Shown piece by piece: positions 1 to 7,493 of a stretch of 14,541 nucleotides of DNA. A program made the translations under genes and the position numbers. The notes beneath the pieces were generated by a model. It was not told where the DNA came from, did no database searches, and saw only the letters and a list, made by a program, of their open reading frames with translations. Source of the stretch: DATDCY01 sp964513745 (GTDB lineage Bacteria; JAUVQV01; DATDCY01); assembly GCA_964513745.1 (NCBI GenBank), contig CAZEOK010000077.1, positions 1 through 14,541 of the forward strand. The letters run 5' to 3'. Numbering within the stretch: the stretch's first letter is position 1; each line of letters starts with the position of its first letter.

Positions 1-817
1 TCTGGATCTCGTTGATGCGGGCGAAGGAGATCGTCGGCATCTTCGCGGTGCGCGCCTCGAAGGCGTTCCTGCCGATGAACATCGCCTCCTGGTGGTGCAG
101 GAAGGTGCCGTTGCCGTCGATGACCCAGGCGTAGCCGGTTTTCCCGGACCGGATGTCGCGGGTGACGTCGCCGGTGAGCTCGGCGACGTCGACGACGAAG
201 ATCAGCACCCCTGCGAAGCCGCGCGTCGGCGCGGGGTGAGCCTCGTCGACGGCGTCCTGCCAGACGGGACGCACGAAGCGCATCAGCAGCTTCGCGGGCT
301 CGCCCGTCGGGGCGCTGACCGGGGTGGCCAGCAGGCGCTCCCGGTTTTTCGGATCAGCGGCCCAGAGCAGGTAGAGGGTGTCCTCGGCCGATGGCTCGAG
401 CCGGCGATAGCCGGGGCTGCCGTAGACGTGCGCGGAGGTGCCGGGAGGCGGGATGAAGCGGATCTGGAGCGCGCCGTTGTCCTTGACGCTCATGAAGGCG
501 CTCTCCAGGCGGCCGACGAGCGCGATCCGCTCCTGGTACTGCAGGGCGGGCGCCTGGCCCAGCAGGTGCAGTTCTTTCTGGAGCATCGCCAGGGAGTTGG
601 CGATTTGCCGTGCCGCGTACTTGGCGAGAACCAGCTGCTGCTTGTTGAAGTCCTCGGTGACGACCTCCTTCACCGAGCGGTACGAGAGCCAGCCGAGCAC
701 CAGGATGACGCCGCAGAGCAGCACGCTGACCGTCACCACGATCCGCTTGGAGCGTCGCACGAAGCGAGCAGCCCAGGCAACCAGGGAAACGGCGGTGTCG
801 TGCAGCAACTCTTTCAT
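1..817 (-). CDS. Cache-domain membrane sensor, N-terminal part (probable histidine kinase)
   Basis: This gene runs off the left edge, so only its first 272 residues are visible. Residues 1-25 are short, basic and cytoplasmic, and residues 26-45 form one hydrophobic membrane helix. A long helical stretch (about 48-90) follows, then an extracytoplasmic ligand-binding region. Residues 200-255 carry the Cache/PAS-like signature GKTGYAWVIDGNGTFLHH followed by FIGRN, which is typical of dCache receptors. Such N-termini belong to sensor histidine kinases, diguanylate cyclases or chemoreceptors. The single helix and the helical stretch resemble NtrB-like kinases, but the output domain lies outside the window, so its type is inferred. 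The ATG at 817 has no Shine-Dalgarno sequence. A consensus extended -10 box lies 11 bases upstream, so the mRNA may be nearly leaderless. The start is 46 bases after the stop of the DUF294-type regulator on the same strand. Confidence 0.8.
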   Translation of the reverse strand, partial: MKELLHDTAVSLVAWAARFVRRSKRIVVTVSVLLCGVILVLGWLSYRSVKEVVTEDFNKQQLVLAKYAARQIANSLAMLQKELHLLGQAPALQYQERIALVGRLESAFMSVKDNGALQIRFIPPPGTSAHVYGSPGYRRLEPSAEDTLYLLWAADPKNRERLLATPVSAPTGEPAKLLMRFVRPVWQDAVDEAHPAPTRGFAGVLIFVVDVAELTGDVTRDIRSGKTGYAWVIDGNGTFLHHQEAMFIGRNAFEARTAKMPTISFARINEIQ

Positions 818-828
818 GATCCGGCGCG

Positions 829-837
829 ATTATAGCA
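829..837 (-). promoter_or_regulatory. Extended -10 promoter of the Cache sensor gene
   Basis: The minus strand reads TGCTATAAT, a perfect extended -10 (TGn plus TATAAT). No convincing -35 hexamer is present at 16-18 bases. Transcription would start within about 5 bases of the ATG at 817. Confidence 0.5.
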
Positions 838-863
838 GGCAAAGCAGACATCCCGTTTTCGTT

Positions 864-2792
864 TCAGAGAATGGCGGCTTTGTAGCGCTCGAGAACCTGG
901 TCCTGCACGCGCGATATGACCTGGAACGCCTCCTTGATGGTGCGCTTTTCGAGGTTCGACAGCCGGCTGGGCGTGATGAAGTTGTCCACCTCGACGCCGT
1001 CGCTCATCTGGCCGTACTGGCTGTGGACGCGCAGCAGCAGCAGGAAATCCAGGGCCTGCTTGAGCTCGTCAGCGAATTCGCGCACCACGGTGTGCGTCTC
1101 CCGCAGCGCGCCGATGCGCTCGACGGTGGAGGTGGCGCGGATGCCCTTCTCCAGCGCAAAAAAACGCACCATGTCCACCAGAGGGTTGATGCCCCGCGCC
1201 TTGAGATTGAGCTGGTCCTTGTGTTCGCCGCTTTTCTCGACGACGAACGACCCGAAGAAGCCGATCGGCGGGCGGTTGGTGACGATCTGGTTTGCGACGT
1301 AGTTCAGGAACAGGGGCTGGTCCTCGATCTGGGCCACGATGTGGTCGCGCAGCCGGTCCCCGAGGAGCGCGTCGCCGTGGACGACGCGGAAATCGAAGAA
1401 GATCGACGTCCGGATCGGGCTCTCCCCCGACGGGTTCCGGATCCAGTCGGAGAAGTACTTGCGCCAGACGCGCAGCGGCTGGCACCAGAGGGGGTTGGCG
1501 GCCATGATGTCCGCCGGGCAGGGCGGGAAGCCGCAGGCGATGAGCGTCTCCTTCGCAAACGCGGCGACCTCGGCCGCCCAGCGCTGGCCGGCCGCCGCGG
1601 ACTCCGGGTCGGTGCTGTCGTCAAGAAGCAGCGCATTGTCCTGGTCGGTGCGGAAAACCTGCTCGCGCCGGCCCTCCGAGCCGAGCGCAAGCCAGGCGTA
1701 GCGCAGCGGGGCGGGGCCGATCCGGCGCTCGGCAATCTCGAGCACGCGCCGCACGATGCGGTCGTTGATCTCGGTGACCACGGGGGTGATGTTCGCCGCG
1801 CGCGCCCCCTCCTTGAGGAGCAGGCTGATGATCTGGTCCACCTTGCGCGAGGCCTGCGCCAGCCCGGCCACGTCCTGCTGCTGCTCGATCTCCTGGACGA
1901 CCGAGAGCGGCGAAGTCCCTTGCAGGATCATCAGGTCGTGATTCGTCATGATCCCCTTCACCGCCCCCGACTCGACGACGATCAGGTGGTGGATGTTGTT
2001 GCGGATCATGGTCAGCAGCGCCTCGAAGCAATAGTCGCGGGTATCGATCGTGACCAGCGGCGAGCTCATGATACCCGTGGCCGGATCGGCGACGTCGCGA
2101 CCGGCGGCGACGACCTTGTCGCGGATGTCGCGGTCGGTGATGATCCCCGACGGCGCGCCCGCGGCATCGAGCACGACGAGCGAGCTGATGCGGTTGCGCG
2201 ACATGATCTCGGCGGCGGCCTGGATCGAGAGCCCCGACGGGGCAGTGACGACGCTGCCCGTGGCGAGTTCCCCGACCGGAGTCGTGAAGAGCAGCCGTTC
2301 GCCGCCGCCGACGAGGATGCTGCGGGTGCGCATCTCGTGGAGTGTCTTGTCGAGATACTTGCTCAGGAAGGTGCGGTGCAGGTACTCGCGGATCAGGGGG
2401 TTGGCGTCGAGGAGCCGGCGGAAGTCCGGTTTGTCGATGAGGAGGCAGATGGTGTCGGAGGTGGCCACGACGTTTGTGCGAGAGCGGTCCCCGGTGTAGA
2501 GTGACAGGAAGCCGATGATGTCGCCCTCGGTCCGGTAATCGACGAGGGTTTCCTCGCTCTCCTCGGAGCGGACAAAGACCTTCGCGCCACCCTTCTTGAT
2601 CACCAGCAGGTGCTCGCTCGGGGGGCCGTTCTGTTCGAGGATCAGCGCCCCGGTCGGGTAGTACTCCAGGGACACCGCGCGGGCCACCTCGCGCAGCGGG
2701 CGATCCTCGAGGAACTGGAACGGCGGGACTTTCCTCAGGAAATCGAGGACTTCCTCGATGGCGGCGCCCTTGGCGCGCTGGCGCTCCTTCAC
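864..2792 (-). CDS. cNMP-binding / CBS-pair / DUF294 putative nucleotidyltransferase regulator
   Basis: This is a multidomain cytoplasmic signalling protein. Numbering from the longest open frame (TTG at 2822), residues 30-155 form a cyclic-nucleotide-binding (CAP_ED) domain and 190-300 a tandem CBS pair. Residues 325-470 form a DUF294 nucleotidyltransferase fold, with GSEGRREQ at 381-388 and TDQDNAL at 392-398 matching the polymerase-beta/GlnD-type motif. Residues 495-640 are the DUF294 C-terminal helical domain. The order and length are normal for this family, whose substrate is unknown. Related loci often carry a DnaQ-like exonuclease next door, but none is present here. I prefer the GTG start at 2792 (642 aa), because the TTG at 2822 overlaps the -10 box of a good promoter and so would lie upstream of the transcript. 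Neither start has a clear ribosome site, so the start is uncertain although the identity is not. Confidence 0.93.
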   Translation of the reverse strand: MKERQRAKGAAIEEVLDFLRKVPPFQFLEDRPLREVARAVSLEYYPTGALILEQNGPPSEHLLVIKKGGAKVFVRSEESEETLVDYRTEGDIIGFLSLYTGDRSRTNVVATSDTICLLIDKPDFRRLLDANPLIREYLHRTFLSKYLDKTLHEMRTRSILVGGGERLLFTTPVGELATGSVVTAPSGLSIQAAAEIMSRNRISSLVVLDAAGAPSGIITDRDIRDKVVAAGRDVADPATGIMSSPLVTIDTRDYCFEALLTMIRNNIHHLIVVESGAVKGIMTNHDLMILQGTSPLSVVQEIEQQQDVAGLAQASRKVDQIISLLLKEGARAANITPVVTEINDRIVRRVLEIAERRIGPAPLRYAWLALGSEGRREQVFRTDQDNALLLDDSTDPESAAAGQRWAAEVAAFAKETLIACGFPPCPADIMAANPLWCQPLRVWRKYFSDWIRNPSGESPIRTSIFFDFRVVHGDALLGDRLRDHIVAQIEDQPLFLNYVANQIVTNRPPIGFFGSFVVEKSGEHKDQLNLKARGINPLVDMVRFFALEKGIRATSTVERIGALRETHTVVREFADELKQALDFLLLLRVHSQYGQMSDGVEVDNFITPSRLSNLEKRTIKEAFQVISRVQDQVLERYKAAIL

Positions 2793-2821
2793 GGCGGGGA
2801 CTCGCGGCTGTACACGGTTCA

Positions 2822-2851
2822 ACGATACCGGAAGCGGTGCGCGGGGGTCAA
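2822..2851 (-). promoter_or_regulatory. Sigma70-type promoter of the DUF294 regulator
   Basis: On the minus strand, TTGACC (2851-2846) is separated by 18 bases from TATCGT (2827-2822). The predicted transcript begins near 2815. The -35 box overlaps the stop codon of the upstream membrane-protein gene (2850-2848). Confidence 0.55.
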
Positions 2852-3306
2852 GAATTGGCGGCGCGCCAGTGCTTCCAGGCGATGCGGCTCGAGAACAGCA
2901 GGCCGGCGCCGATGGCCGCGTAGAGCGGACCGGTCACAGCCTGGGGGAGCAGCCCGCCGCGCAGAAACCGGCCTGCTCCCGACATCAGCGCCACGAGCAG
3001 CCAGCTGCGCCACGAGAGGAAACCGCCGGCGCAGCGGCCGTCACCGCGCGCTGCGATGCGGTTCGTGATGCGCTCGGCGGTACGGTCGAGGACAAAGCGC
3101 CCCTTGAGGAGGCCGGCACCGATCCCGAGGGCGATCACCAGCAGGCCCGTGCTGCGGCCCAGCGCCTCGAGCGTCCAGCGCGCGCCGAAGGCGAGAAGCA
3201 CCGCGCCGACCACGGTCCAGAGGGCGCCGGCCAGCAGCAGCTGCGTGCGGCCGGCGGCGCGCGGCTTCCAGCGCTGGAGGGGCGAAGGGCGTGGGGCGGG
3301 CTTCAT
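2848..3306 (-). CDS. Small four-helix membrane protein of unknown function
   Basis: This is a 152-residue protein with four likely membrane helices at about 22-41, 52-69, 97-114 and 124-142. Helices 2 and 3 are joined by a polar loop (70-95) containing RTAERITNRIAARGDGRC, followed by GGFLSWRSW. The basic N-terminus and basic C-terminus (WKHWRAANS) suggest that both ends are cytoplasmic. I do not recognise a named family. The RGDGRC-GGFLSW loop looks like a conserved motif and would be the best search handle. An in-frame GTG at 3324 is possible and has a poorly spaced GAGAGG upstream. I prefer the ATG at 3306, because a good promoter ends 8 bases before it, which would make the mRNA leaderless. 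The gene ends 26 bases before the longest possible start of the DUF294 regulator. Confidence 0.7.
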   Translation of the reverse strand: MKPAPRPSPLQRWKPRAAGRTQLLLAGALWTVVGAVLLAFGARWTLEALGRSTGLLVIALGIGAGLLKGRFVLDRTAERITNRIAARGDGRCAGGFLSWRSWLLVALMSGAGRFLRGGLLPQAVTGPLYAAIGAGLLFSSRIAWKHWRAANS

Positions 3307-3314
3307 CACGCAGC

Positions 3315-3344
3315 ACGCTAGCACCCGTCCTCTCTGCGAGTCAA
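3315..3344 (-). promoter_or_regulatory. Sigma70-type promoter of the small membrane protein
   Basis: On the minus strand, TTGACT (3344-3339), an 18-base spacer and TAGCGT (3320-3315) form a good promoter. Only 8 bases separate the -10 box from the ATG at 3306, so a leaderless transcript is expected. Confidence 0.55.
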
Positions 3345-3382
3345 ACGAAACGCCGCAGATCGGCCCTTTTCAGTGGCCGTCC

Positions 3383-3931
3383 CTAGCGGTGGGGGTGGGA
3401 GGAGACGACGCGGGCGGCCTGGCCGATCAACATCCCCAGTTCGTAGCGCATGAAATCGAGGTACGTCGGATGCAGGCTGCGTTTCCCGCTGCGGGTGATG
3501 CCGTACTTGGCCGGGTAGCGGTTGAGCGCGTAGGCGAGGGTGTCGGAGCGGCAGGTTTCGCACGTGCACCCGATCGCGGATCGGATCTGCGGGGAACCGA
3601 CCATCGTGGTGCCGACTTCGAAGGTATAGTTGACGAGCGCAACCCTTTCCATCGTCGTCGGCACGGCTCCCGGGCGGTGCTTGGGCCACAGGCTGACGCG
3701 CTTGAGCGCTGACTGGACGGCATCGCTGATTGTGCTGGCCCTGATCACGCCCGTCGCGTTGCCGACGGTTCCCTTGCGGCAGTACAGCGGCGGCAGCAGT
3801 GTCAACGCGAGTGCGACGATATCCGTTTCGCAGAGCACGCACCAGCAGCCGGTGTACCCCGGGCCTCCGGCTTTTCGCGCGCGCGCAACCTCGTCCCGGA
3901 CAAGGTTTTCCATCTCGTTCTTGATGCTCAT
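3383..3931 (-). CDS. Tandem ComFB-domain protein
   Basis: This 182-residue soluble protein holds two ComFB-type modules. Module 1 (about 7-53) has ENLVRDEVARA, then the cysteine motif C29-x-C31-x2-C34 and DIVALAL-x-LLPPLY. Module 2 (about 96-150) has VNYTFEV, then C122-x-C124-x2-C127 and DTLAYALNRYPAKYG. The CxCxxC cysteines followed by D-x-LA-x-AL and P-P/A-x-Y are the family hallmark and probably bind zinc. ComFB was first named from the Bacillus competence operon. Recent work on cyanobacterial and other homologues describes ComFB proteins as cyclic dinucleotide receptors, so a signalling role is plausible but inferred. Most ComFB proteins have a single module, so the duplication is unusual. 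The start is secure, with AGAGGGG placed 9 bases before the ATG. A CRP-like operator and a -10 box lie upstream. Neighbouring genes suggest no shared operon. Confidence 0.85.
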   Translation of the reverse strand: MSIKNEMENLVRDEVARARKAGGPGYTGCWCVLCETDIVALALTLLPPLYCRKGTVGNATGVIRASTISDAVQSALKRVSLWPKHRPGAVPTTMERVALVNYTFEVGTTMVGSPQIRSAIGCTCETCRSDTLAYALNRYPAKYGITRSGKRSLHPTYLDFMRYELGMLIGQAARVVSSHPHR

Positions 3932-3954
3932 CGCTCGCCACCCCTCTTTCGCTG

Positions 3955-3960
3955 AATATA
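3955..3960 (-). promoter_or_regulatory. -10 box of the tandem ComFB gene
   Basis: The minus strand reads TATATT (5 of 6 matches to consensus), 23 bases upstream of the ATG at 3931. No good -35 hexamer is present. That fits a promoter dependent on an activator bound at the adjacent GTGAC palindrome. Confidence 0.45.
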
Positions 3961-3983
3961 TACGGTCGGCGACGCGGAGAAAC

Positions 3984-3999
3984 CGTGACGGCTGTCACA
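3984..3999 (-). promoter_or_regulatory. CRP/FNR-family-like operator upstream of the ComFB gene
   Basis: The minus strand reads TGTGACAGCCGTCACG. This matches the CRP consensus TGTGA-N6-TCACA at 9 of 10 positions and is a perfect GTGAC-N4-GTCAC palindrome (3998-3985). Its centre (3991.5) lies about 43 bases upstream of the predicted start of transcription near 3948, close to the -41.5 position of class II CRP activation. The identity of the binding protein is inferred. Confidence 0.5.
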
Positions 4000-4041
4000 A
4001 TTGCATCACTGCACCCGGCCGAAGCAGGGCCCCGACTGCCG

Positions 4042-4860
4042 TCAGCCGGAGGCGGGGTCGAAAGAATCCCTCAGGGCGTCCCCGACCAGGTTGAGCGCGA
4101 GCACGGTGATCATGATGAAGAGTCCCGGGAAAAAGGCGATATGCGGCGCGTATAGCAGATACGCCGCGCCTTGTGCGAGCAGCCCACCCCAGGTCGGCAC
4201 GTTCTGCGGGCCGAGGCCGAGAAAAGAGAGGGAGGACTCCGCGATGATCACACCCGCGGCGCTGAAGGTCGCCTGCACGATGACCGGGGAGAGCGCGTTC
4301 GGGAGGATGTGCCGCGTGACGATGCGCCACGGGCCGACCCCGACCGCCCGCGCCGCTGCGACGTACTCCCGCTCGCGCAGGCTCAAGACCTGGGCGCGCA
4401 CCAGCCGGGCATAACCCACCCAGCCCATCACCGATAGGGCGATCACCAGGTTCCCGAGGTTTGGGCCAAGTATGCCGGCGAGGGCTATCGCCAGCAGAAT
4501 GCCGGGAAAGGCGAGGAAAATGTCGACGACCCGCATCAGGACGACATCGACGGCGCCGCCGATGTACCCGGCGGCCGCGCCCGCTGCGACGCCGGCAAGC
4601 ACCGTGAGGGTGACCACCGAGATCGCAATCAGCATCGAGGCCCTCGCTCCGTAGGCGACTTGCGCGAAGACGTCGCGGCCGAGGCGGTCCTGGCCAAAGA
4701 GGTGCCCGGCCGATGGACCACGCAACGCACCCGCGAGATCGGTCTGCAGGGGTTTGCCGGTGGTGAGCACGGGCGCCAGCAGCGCGAGCATGACCATGGC
4801 CGCAAGCATCAGCGCCCCGACCAGTGCGGGAAGCGGAGCAGAAGAAATTCGGCGGCTCAT
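4042..4860 (-). CDS. ABC transporter permease, DppC/NikC/OppC type
   Basis: This is an inner-membrane permease of the peptide/opine/nickel importer family (BPD_transp_1), 272 aa, near the usual length. Residues 1-33 hold a basic start and helix 1. Residues 52-66 carry the GHLFGQDRLGRDVFAQ segment typical of the C-type subunit. Further helices lie at about 74-100, 110-135, 137-155, 195-217 and 240-262. The EAA loop that contacts the ATPase is at 161-190 (REREYVAAARAVGVGPWRIV, then LPNAL). The gene follows its partner permease with a 16-base gap and has AGGA about 8 bases before the ATG, so the two are cotranscribed. No ATPase gene follows. The next gene is the unrelated ComFB protein, so the energising subunits must be encoded elsewhere. 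Confidence 0.95.
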   Translation of the reverse strand: MSRRISSAPLPALVGALMLAAMVMLALLAPVLTTGKPLQTDLAGALRGPSAGHLFGQDRLGRDVFAQVAYGARASMLIAISVVTLTVLAGVAAGAAAGYIGGAVDVVLMRVVDIFLAFPGILLAIALAGILGPNLGNLVIALSVMGWVGYARLVRAQVLSLREREYVAAARAVGVGPWRIVTRHILPNALSPVIVQATFSAAGVIIAESSLSFLGLGPQNVPTWGGLLAQGAAYLLYAPHIAFFPGLFIMITVLALNLVGDALRDSFDPASG

Positions 4861-4876
4861 GAAACGGTCCTGACTG

Positions 4877-5791
4877 TCATGTGCGCACGCGGGGGTCGAT
4901 AAGAGTGTACAGCGCGTCCGTCAGGAAGTTCACGGCAACGTAGCACAGCGCGATCACGAGGACGCAGCCTTGCACCAGGGGGTAGTCGCGCGCGGTGATC
5001 GCCTGGATGAGCAGCGTCCCGATCCCCGGCCAGGCGAAGACGTTCTCGGTTATCACGGCGCCAGACAGCAGCGCGCCGAATTGCAGCCCGACGATCGTCA
5101 CCACCGGCAACAGGGCGTTGCGCAGGGCGTGCCGCGCGATAACCACGACCTGCCGTACTCCCTTGGCGCGCGCGGTGCGCAGGTAATCCTCCCCAAGAAC
5201 GTCGAGCATCGAGGCCCGGGTCATCCGCGCGAGAATGGCGGCGAGGGCGGTCCCGAGGGTCAGGGCCGGCAGGACCAGGCTCGCCGCACCTTCCCGGCCG
5301 CTGACCGGGAGCCAGCCGAGCCGAAAGGAGAAGAGGATGATGAGCATCGGTCCGAGCCAGAAGTTCGGCATCGAGATCCCCAGCAGCGAGCCGATCATCG
5401 CCAGTCGGTCGGTGAGGCGGTCGCGGCGCACGGCGGCGAGGATGCCGGTCGGCAGCGCGATCAGCAGGGCCACCGCCATCGCCGCCGCGGCGAGCAGCGC
5501 CGTGGCTGGCAGCGCGCCGCCGATGACGGCGAGCACCGGCTTGCGATAAAAGAACGAGCGGCCCAGGTCGCCGCGGGTGAGCCCGCCGAGAAAGCGGGTG
5601 TACTGCTCGCCCAGCGGACGGTCGAGGCCGAGGTCGGCGCGCAGTTGCGCGAGATCGGCGCGCGAGGCGGTTTCGCCGAGCATCAACTCAACCGGGTCAC
5701 CGGGGATCAGGTGCACGAGGAAGAACACGAGCGTCAGCACCCCGAGCACCGTCGGGACGAGCAGCAGCAGCCGCCGGCCGATCCCGGTCAC
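4877..5791 (-). CDS. ABC transporter permease, DppB/NikB/OppB type
   Basis: This is the 304-residue partner permease. The N-terminal helix (7-29) ends in the LVHLIPGDPVELMLG signature of B-type subunits. Periplasmic residues 38-88 include LGLDRPLGEQYTRFL and GDLGRSF, both conserved in DppB/OppB. Further helices lie at about 95-120, 133-156, 172-190, 228-246 and 273-292. The EAA loop is at 201-231 (EDYLRTARAKGVRQVVVIAR, then LRNALLPV). The gene starts with GTG, and that codon overlaps the stop of the binding-protein gene by four bases (GTGA), with GGAGG 7 bases upstream. This indicates translational coupling. The protein forms a heterodimeric channel with the C-type permease encoded immediately downstream. 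Confidence 0.95.
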   Translation of the reverse strand: MTGIGRRLLLLVPTVLGVLTLVFFLVHLIPGDPVELMLGETASRADLAQLRADLGLDRPLGEQYTRFLGGLTRGDLGRSFFYRKPVLAVIGGALPATALLAAAAMAVALLIALPTGILAAVRRDRLTDRLAMIGSLLGISMPNFWLGPMLIILFSFRLGWLPVSGREGAASLVLPALTLGTALAAILARMTRASMLDVLGEDYLRTARAKGVRQVVVIARHALRNALLPVVTIVGLQFGALLSGAVITENVFAWPGIGTLLIQAITARDYPLVQGCVLVIALCYVAVNFLTDALYTLIDPRVRT

Positions 5792-7335
5792 GGCGTCGCC
5801 TCCAGGGCCCTCACCTGCTTTAAGGACGTGTACTGTCCGCCCGGGTAGGGCTCGAACCCCTCGAAGCGACTGGACAGGGCGTAGATGTCGTCGGGATACC
5901 AGAGGCTGACGTAGGCGCAGTCAGCCGCGATGAGCCGCTGGGCGGCGATCAGCTCGGCGCGTCGCGCGGCAGCATCGCTCTCGCGGCGGCTTGTCACGAG
6001 CAGCCGGTCCACCTCGGGGTTGACGTAGCGGCCGCGGTTGGCGCCGGCGGGGGGGGCGCTGGCGCTGTGGAAGATGTAGTGAAGTTGGTCCGGGTCCGTG
6101 ATGCCGACCCAGCGCAGCGAGTAGAGCTGGAAGTTGCCGGCCTTGATGTCGCCGTAAAAGGTCCCCCACTCGAACGAGCGGCGCTCCACGCTAATGCCGA
6201 CGGCGGCGAGATCCTCGGCCACCAGGTCGGCCATCTCGATCCCCTGGCGGTCGGTGGAGGTCTTGTAGGAGAGGGCGAAGCGGGTGCCGTCCCCGCGCGC
6301 CGGGAACCCGGCCTCGTCGAGGAGTCGTCGGGCGAGCACCGGGTCGTGCCCGTAGGAGACCACATCGTCGGCGTGCGCCCAGTTTTCAGGCGCCAGCAGC
6401 GTCGCGGCGGGGCGCGCCAGGCCAAGGTAGAGGGCTTCGATGATGCGGTCCCGATCGACCGCGTGGGCGATCGCCCGGCGCACGCGCGGGTCGCGCAGGA
6501 TCTCGTCCCGCAGATTGAAGCCGAGGTACTGGTACGTGATGCCCGGGCGCGTCGTGACGGCGAGGTTGCGGGACTCGCGCAGAAACGACACGGCGTAGGG
6601 GGGAATGTTGTTCCAGAGCAGATCGATGCGGCCGCGCCGGGCCTCGAGCAGGCGCGTGGTCTCGTTGGCGACGATGCGGAAGACGACGCGGTCGAGGCGC
6701 GGTCGCCCCTCCCACGCGCCGTCGAAAGCCAGCACGACGAGCCGTTCGCCGGGTCGCCATTCTCCCCAGCGGAAGGCGCCGCTGCCGACGGGGGCGTCGG
6801 CGAAACCTTTCTCGTCGCCAAGGTGCGCCGGGACGATCCCGACGGTCAGGTTTTGCATGAACGAGGCGAAGGGTTCTCTGAGGGTGAACCGCACGGTCGC
6901 CGCGTCGGGGGTCTCGATGGCCGCCACGACTGCAAGAGCTCCCTGGTTGGGCGAGTGGTTCTTCTGGTCGCGCATCCAGTCGTAGGTGTAGCGAACGTCG
7001 GCCGCTGTGAGCTCGCGTCCGTCGTGAAAGCGAACGCCGCGACGCAGGTGAAACACGTAGCTGGTTGGCGACGGCGTTTCCCAGGAGAGGGCGAGCTCGG
7101 GCGCCGGCTGCCCGGCTGGGTCGAGGCGCAGCAGGGAGTTGAAGAGCAGCGGGAGAATGCGCACTGCCGCGGCCCCGGTGGCCAGACGCGGGTCGAGGTT
7201 CGTGGGATTGGCCTCGAGCCCGACCACGAGCGTCCCGGGGTCGGGGGGCGGGCCGCCCGAGCAGCCGGTGCCGAGCAGCGCGCCCGGCAGGAGAATCGTC
7301 GCGAGGAGCAGCGGGGCCAGCCCGGGGCGTCTCAT
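5788..7335 (-). CDS. ABC transporter substrate-binding lipoprotein, family 5 (DppA/OppA-like)
   Basis: This extracytoplasmic lipoprotein would deliver oligopeptides or a related solute to the two permeases encoded after it. From the ATG at 7335 it has 515 residues, usual for the SBP_bac_5 family. The signal peptide (MRRPGLAPLLLATILLPGAL) ends at LLGTGC, and Cys25 is the lipid-modified residue. The lipobox is slightly atypical, with glycine at -3. Family features follow: LVVGLEANPTNLDPRLATG near the mature N-terminus, then HDGRELTAADVRYTYDW, GSGAFRW and PRVRRAIAHAVDRDRI. Another in-frame ATG at 7380 would add 15 residues ahead of the signal peptide. I reject it because a -10 box lies between the two ATGs, and the shorter form begins with a proper signal sequence. 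There is no Shine-Dalgarno sequence at 7335. The ligand cannot be told from the sequence. Confidence 0.93.
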   Translation of the reverse strand: MRRPGLAPLLLATILLPGALLGTGCSGGPPPDPGTLVVGLEANPTNLDPRLATGAAAVRILPLLFNSLLRLDPAGQPAPELALSWETPSPTSYVFHLRRGVRFHDGRELTAADVRYTYDWMRDQKNHSPNQGALAVVAAIETPDAATVRFTLREPFASFMQNLTVGIVPAHLGDEKGFADAPVGSGAFRWGEWRPGERLVVLAFDGAWEGRPRLDRVVFRIVANETTRLLEARRGRIDLLWNNIPPYAVSFLRESRNLAVTTRPGITYQYLGFNLRDEILRDPRVRRAIAHAVDRDRIIEALYLGLARPAATLLAPENWAHADDVVSYGHDPVLARRLLDEAGFPARGDGTRFALSYKTSTDRQGIEMADLVAEDLAAVGISVERRSFEWGTFYGDIKAGNFQLYSLRWVGITDPDQLHYIFHSASAPPAGANRGRYVNPEVDRLLVTSRRESDAAARRAELIAAQRLIAADCAYVSLWYPDDIYALSSRFEGFEPYPGGQYTSLKQVRALEATP

Positions 7336-7343
7336 GCCGGGGG

Positions 7344-7352
7344 ATTCTACCA
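7344..7352 (-). promoter_or_regulatory. Extended -10 promoter of the ABC importer operon
   Basis: The minus strand reads TGGTAGAAT, an extended -10 with 5 of 6 matches to TATAAT. It lies 8 bases before the ATG at 7335. No -35 hexamer is seen at the right distance. The transcript would be leaderless. Confidence 0.45.
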
Positions 7353-7493
7353 GAGGCGCGGCGCCCGACTTCCCCAACATATGATCAGGTGTTCTGCGAC
7401 CTGAATTCGGGAATCTCCTGTGGACAATGCCTGCCGTAGTGGCATATCAGCTGGGCGAAGGGGTGACGCGGCGGGGAGGACTCCTGCGGCCTG

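Noticed and set aside
438..2504. 688-codon open frame on the plus strand
   Set aside because: It lies opposite two well-supported minus-strand genes (the DUF294 regulator and the Cache sensor) and spans both. Its product is low-complexity Arg/Ala/Asp-rich sequence, as expected from the antisense of GC-rich codons.
3361..3379. Terminator after the ComFB gene
   Set aside because: There is only a 5-base stem (CGGCC/GGCCG) with a 9-base loop and no T-run, too weak to call.
6067..7404. 445-codon open frame on the plus strand
   Set aside because: It is antisense to the ABC binding-protein gene, has no domain and shows the composition of a GC-rich mirror frame.
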